The notes under the pieces were generated by a model. That model was not told the DNA's origin and did not search any database. It worked only from the letters and a program-made list of their open reading frames with translations. A program made the position numbers and the translations under genes. Source: Methylovirgula sp. (GTDB lineage Bacteria; Pseudomonadota; Alphaproteobacteria; Rhizobiales; Beijerinckiaceae). From it: a stretch of DNA of 6,640 nt. How positions within the stretch are numbered: the first letter of the stretch is position 1; each line of letters begins with the position of its first letter. The DNA lies in contig JANXSV010000343.1 of the NCBI GenBank assembly GCA_025356505.1, positions 1 through 6,640 of the forward strand, read 5' to 3'. Positions 5,174 to 6,640 of the stretch are shown piece by piece.

Positions 5174-5908
5174 CTAGCGCCGGACAAACCGAAAGTAAGC
5201 CGGGACGCGTCCTTCACGGAACGCCTTTTCCTCATATCGCGTGCTTTGCCAGCCCGCCCAAGGCTTTTGCCAATCATCCGAGGTTTTGGGCTGCCACGCG
5301 AAATCGGCGCTAGCTAAAATCCGCGCCAGTGTCCATCCGGCATAATCATCGATGTCGGTGGCAAAGCGCAGCTCACACCCGGGTTTGAGGACGCGGGCGA
5401 TGCGCGCGAGATTTTCTATCGATACAAACCGCCGTTTGCGCTGGCGGCGCTTCGGCCATGGGTCGGGATAAAGCAGATAGACCTGCTCAAGACAGGCGTC
5501 CGGGAGCTGGTCGAGCAGCAGTACCGCATCGCCGTCGTAAAGCCGGATATTGTCGATGTTTTCACCGTCAATGGCGGCGAGGGCTTTGGCCACCCCGTTG
5601 ATAAAGGGCTCGCAGCCAAGATATCCAATGTCCGGGTGCAGCTTGGCTTGCGAAATCAGGTGCTCCGCGCCGCCAAATCCGATCTCAAGCTGAAAAGTCG
5701 GGTATTTGGCCGTGAATGGCCCGCTGTTGGCCTGGTTGCACCCTGAGATGTCTACCTTTTTGGCCACATCAATGCGCAAATTTGGCAGGAGATGTTCAAC
5801 CAGTTCCTCATGATATTTGCGTAACTTCTTGCCTTTGCGGCGACCATAGAGGTTGGAGCCCTCGTGTGAGTAGGGCTCCAACCCATCAGAGTCGGCGCTA
5901 ATCCCCAA
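5174..5908 (-). CDS. trmB: tRNA (guanine-N7)-methyltransferase TrmB
   Basis: TrmB transfers a methyl group from SAM to N7 of G46 in the variable loop of many tRNAs, in the cytoplasm. The 244-residue protein has the Rossmann-type SAM site 'LEIGFGGAEHL' (74-84), the acidic residue E100 after strand 2 ('GCEPFINGVAK'), 'YDGDA' (124-128), the family hallmark 'YLLYPDPWPKRRQRKRRF' (144-161), 'FATDIDDYA' (182-190) and the C-terminal 'TRYEEKA' (223-229) substrate motif. The start is a TTG at 5906-5908, one base after the metK stop. An in-frame stop at 5927-5929 excludes longer forms, and the only other early start is another TTG at codon 10. A weak GA-rich Shine-Dalgarno lies inside the end of metK, so translation is probably coupled. 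Pairing with metK, which supplies SAM, is common in rhizobia. No terminator is evident downstream. Confidence 0.97.
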   Translation of the reverse strand: MGISADSDGLEPYSHEGSNLYGRRKGKKLRKYHEELVEHLLPNLRIDVAKKVDISGCNQANSGPFTAKYPTFQLEIGFGGAEHLISQAKLHPDIGYLGCEPFINGVAKALAAIDGENIDNIRLYDGDAVLLLDQLPDACLEQVYLLYPDPWPKRRQRKRRFVSIENLARIARVLKPGCELRFATDIDDYAGWTLARILASADFAWQPKTSDDWQKPWAGWQSTRYEEKAFREGRVPAYFRFVRR

Positions 5909-5909
5909 T

Positions 5910-6640
5910 TTAAGCGAGCTTTTTCTTCAATTCAGCTACCAAATCGGTCTTTTCCCAAGAGAATCCACCGTCTCTTTCGGGCTTGCGTCCGAAGTGTCCA
6001 TACGAAGACGTGCGGGCGTAGATCGGCTTGTTCAGGCCCAAATGGGTGCGAATTCCGCGCGGCGTCAGGCTGATAATGTTCATCAAAACATCTTCAAGCC
6101 GGGATTCGCTAACCTTTCCAGTACCTTGGGTGTCAACATAAATCGAAAGAGGCGCCGCAACGCCGATAGCATAGGACAACTGCACCGTGCATTTTTCGGC
6201 CAATCCTGCCGCAACCACATTTTTCGCAAGATAGCGCGCTGCATACGCGGCCGACCGGTCAACTTTCGTCGGATCTTTGCCAGAAAAGGCACCTCCTCCG
6301 TGCGGCGCTGCGCCACCATACGTGTCCACGATTATCTTGCGACCCGTCAAACCGGTATCGCCGTCAGGGCCGCCGATGTAAAACTTGCCTGTGGGGTTTA
6401 CGTGCCAGACAGTTTCCTTAGTAACAAATCCCTTGGGAAGAGCCTCGAGAACATGTGGCTCGATGATTGCTCTGATCTCGGAGGACGTCAGGTTCTCTTC
6501 AACATGTTGATGAGAAACAACAATTTGTGTAACGCCAACAGGCTTTCCGTTTTCATATTTCACGGTCACCTGACTTTTAGCATCGGGTCCGAGTGCTTTC
6601 GCCGAGCCGTTGCGCCTCGCTGTAGAAAGCGCGTGCAGTA
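5910..6640 (-). CDS. metK: S-adenosylmethionine synthetase, C-terminal part (runs off the right edge)
   Basis: MetK makes S-adenosylmethionine from methionine and ATP, releasing phosphate and pyrophosphate, and acts as a cytoplasmic tetramer. About 242 residues are present; the N-terminal 150 or so, with the first signature and catalytic loop, lie beyond the edge. The open frame continues to base 6638, and the residues before the internal GTG at 6567-6569 (GPDAKSQ) are plainly MetK, so this is not the start. Recognisable segments include '[17 protein letters not shown]', '[20 protein letters not shown]' and the glycine-rich signature GGGAFSGKD with '[18 protein letters not shown]'. '[20 protein letters not shown]' lies near the C-terminus. 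Key phosphate- and metal-binding residues visible here are intact, so the product should be active. The stop is one base before the trmB start. Confidence 0.98.
   Translation of the reverse strand, partial: LHALSTARRNGSAKALGPDAKSQVTVKYENGKPVGVTQIVVSHQHVEENLTSSEIRAIIEPHVLEALPKGFVTKETVWHVNPTGKFYIGGPDGDTGLTGRKIIVDTYGGAAPHGGGAFSGKDPTKVDRSAAYAARYLAKNVVAAGLAEKCTVQLSYAIGVAAPLSIYVDTQGTGKVSESRLEDVLMNIISLTPRGIRTHLGLNKPIYARTSSYGHFGRKPERDGGFSWEKTDLVAELKKKLA

Noticed and set aside
5128..5176. Intrinsic terminator after trmB
   Set aside because: The GGGC/GGCC-rich stretch at about 5144-5173 contains direct rather than inverted repeats, and no U-run follows on the minus strand.
5910..6569. A complete gene starting at the GTG at 6567-6569
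   Set aside because: The frame stays open to the right edge and encodes conserved MetK residues upstream of that GTG, so the apparent start is internal.

Overview
The window is a bacterial chromosome segment, almost certainly from an alphaproteobacterium and most likely Hyphomicrobiales (Rhizobiales). This rests on three things: the characteristic sequences of MetK, TrmB and RimP; an alphaproteobacterial-type YlxR protein fused to an L7Ae-like domain; and an IF-2 N-terminus of the 'DKTL..PSKTLSLKRP' type. I recall metK-trmB-rimP-nusA-ylxR-infB as a common rhizobial gene order. Genus cannot be assigned safely from this. Every gene I can support lies on the minus strand, so the biological reading order is from high to low coordinates.

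Reading order. The window opens inside metK (5910 to the right edge; SAM synthetase C-terminal two thirds). trmB follows after one base (5174-5908; tRNA m7G46 methyltransferase, TTG start). Next comes about 2.1 kb that I would not expect inside this housekeeping cluster. It holds an A+T-richer ORF at 4474-5013 encoding a small helical protein with an RDALCH motif of HEPN type, a GpdQ/CpdA-like metallophosphoesterase at 3612-4394, and a 63-residue predicted coiled-coil protein at 3253-3444. A minus-strand intrinsic terminator (3128-3162) closes this block. The transcription/translation operon then resumes: rimP (2401-3081), nusA (806-2389), ylxR/L7Ae (114-803) and the first 23 codons of infB (1-71).

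How the genes work together. RimP (30S maturation), NusA (elongation, termination and antitermination), YlxR/L7Ae (RNA binding) and IF-2 (initiation) form the classical operon linking transcription and ribosome function. Spacing is tight: 11 bases rimP-nusA, 2 bases nusA-ylxR, 42 bases ylxR-infB. MetK makes SAM, which TrmB uses for tRNA methylation.

Most notable observation. The HEPN-like ORF sits exactly between two imperfect direct repeats (4428-4470 and 5077-5119; 32 of 43 bases identical without gaps, counted by eye). It is clearly poorer in G+C than its neighbours (about 44% in 4561-4860, against about 60-67% in sampled lines of nusA and trmB). It looks like an acquired single-gene module inserted behind trmB. 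The gap between the metallophosphoesterase and the small ORF holds several stacked hairpins of unknown role. I see no tRNA, rRNA, CRISPR array, transposase or integrase gene. No gap between genes exceeds about 170 bases. I cannot claim a proven new system, only this candidate module.
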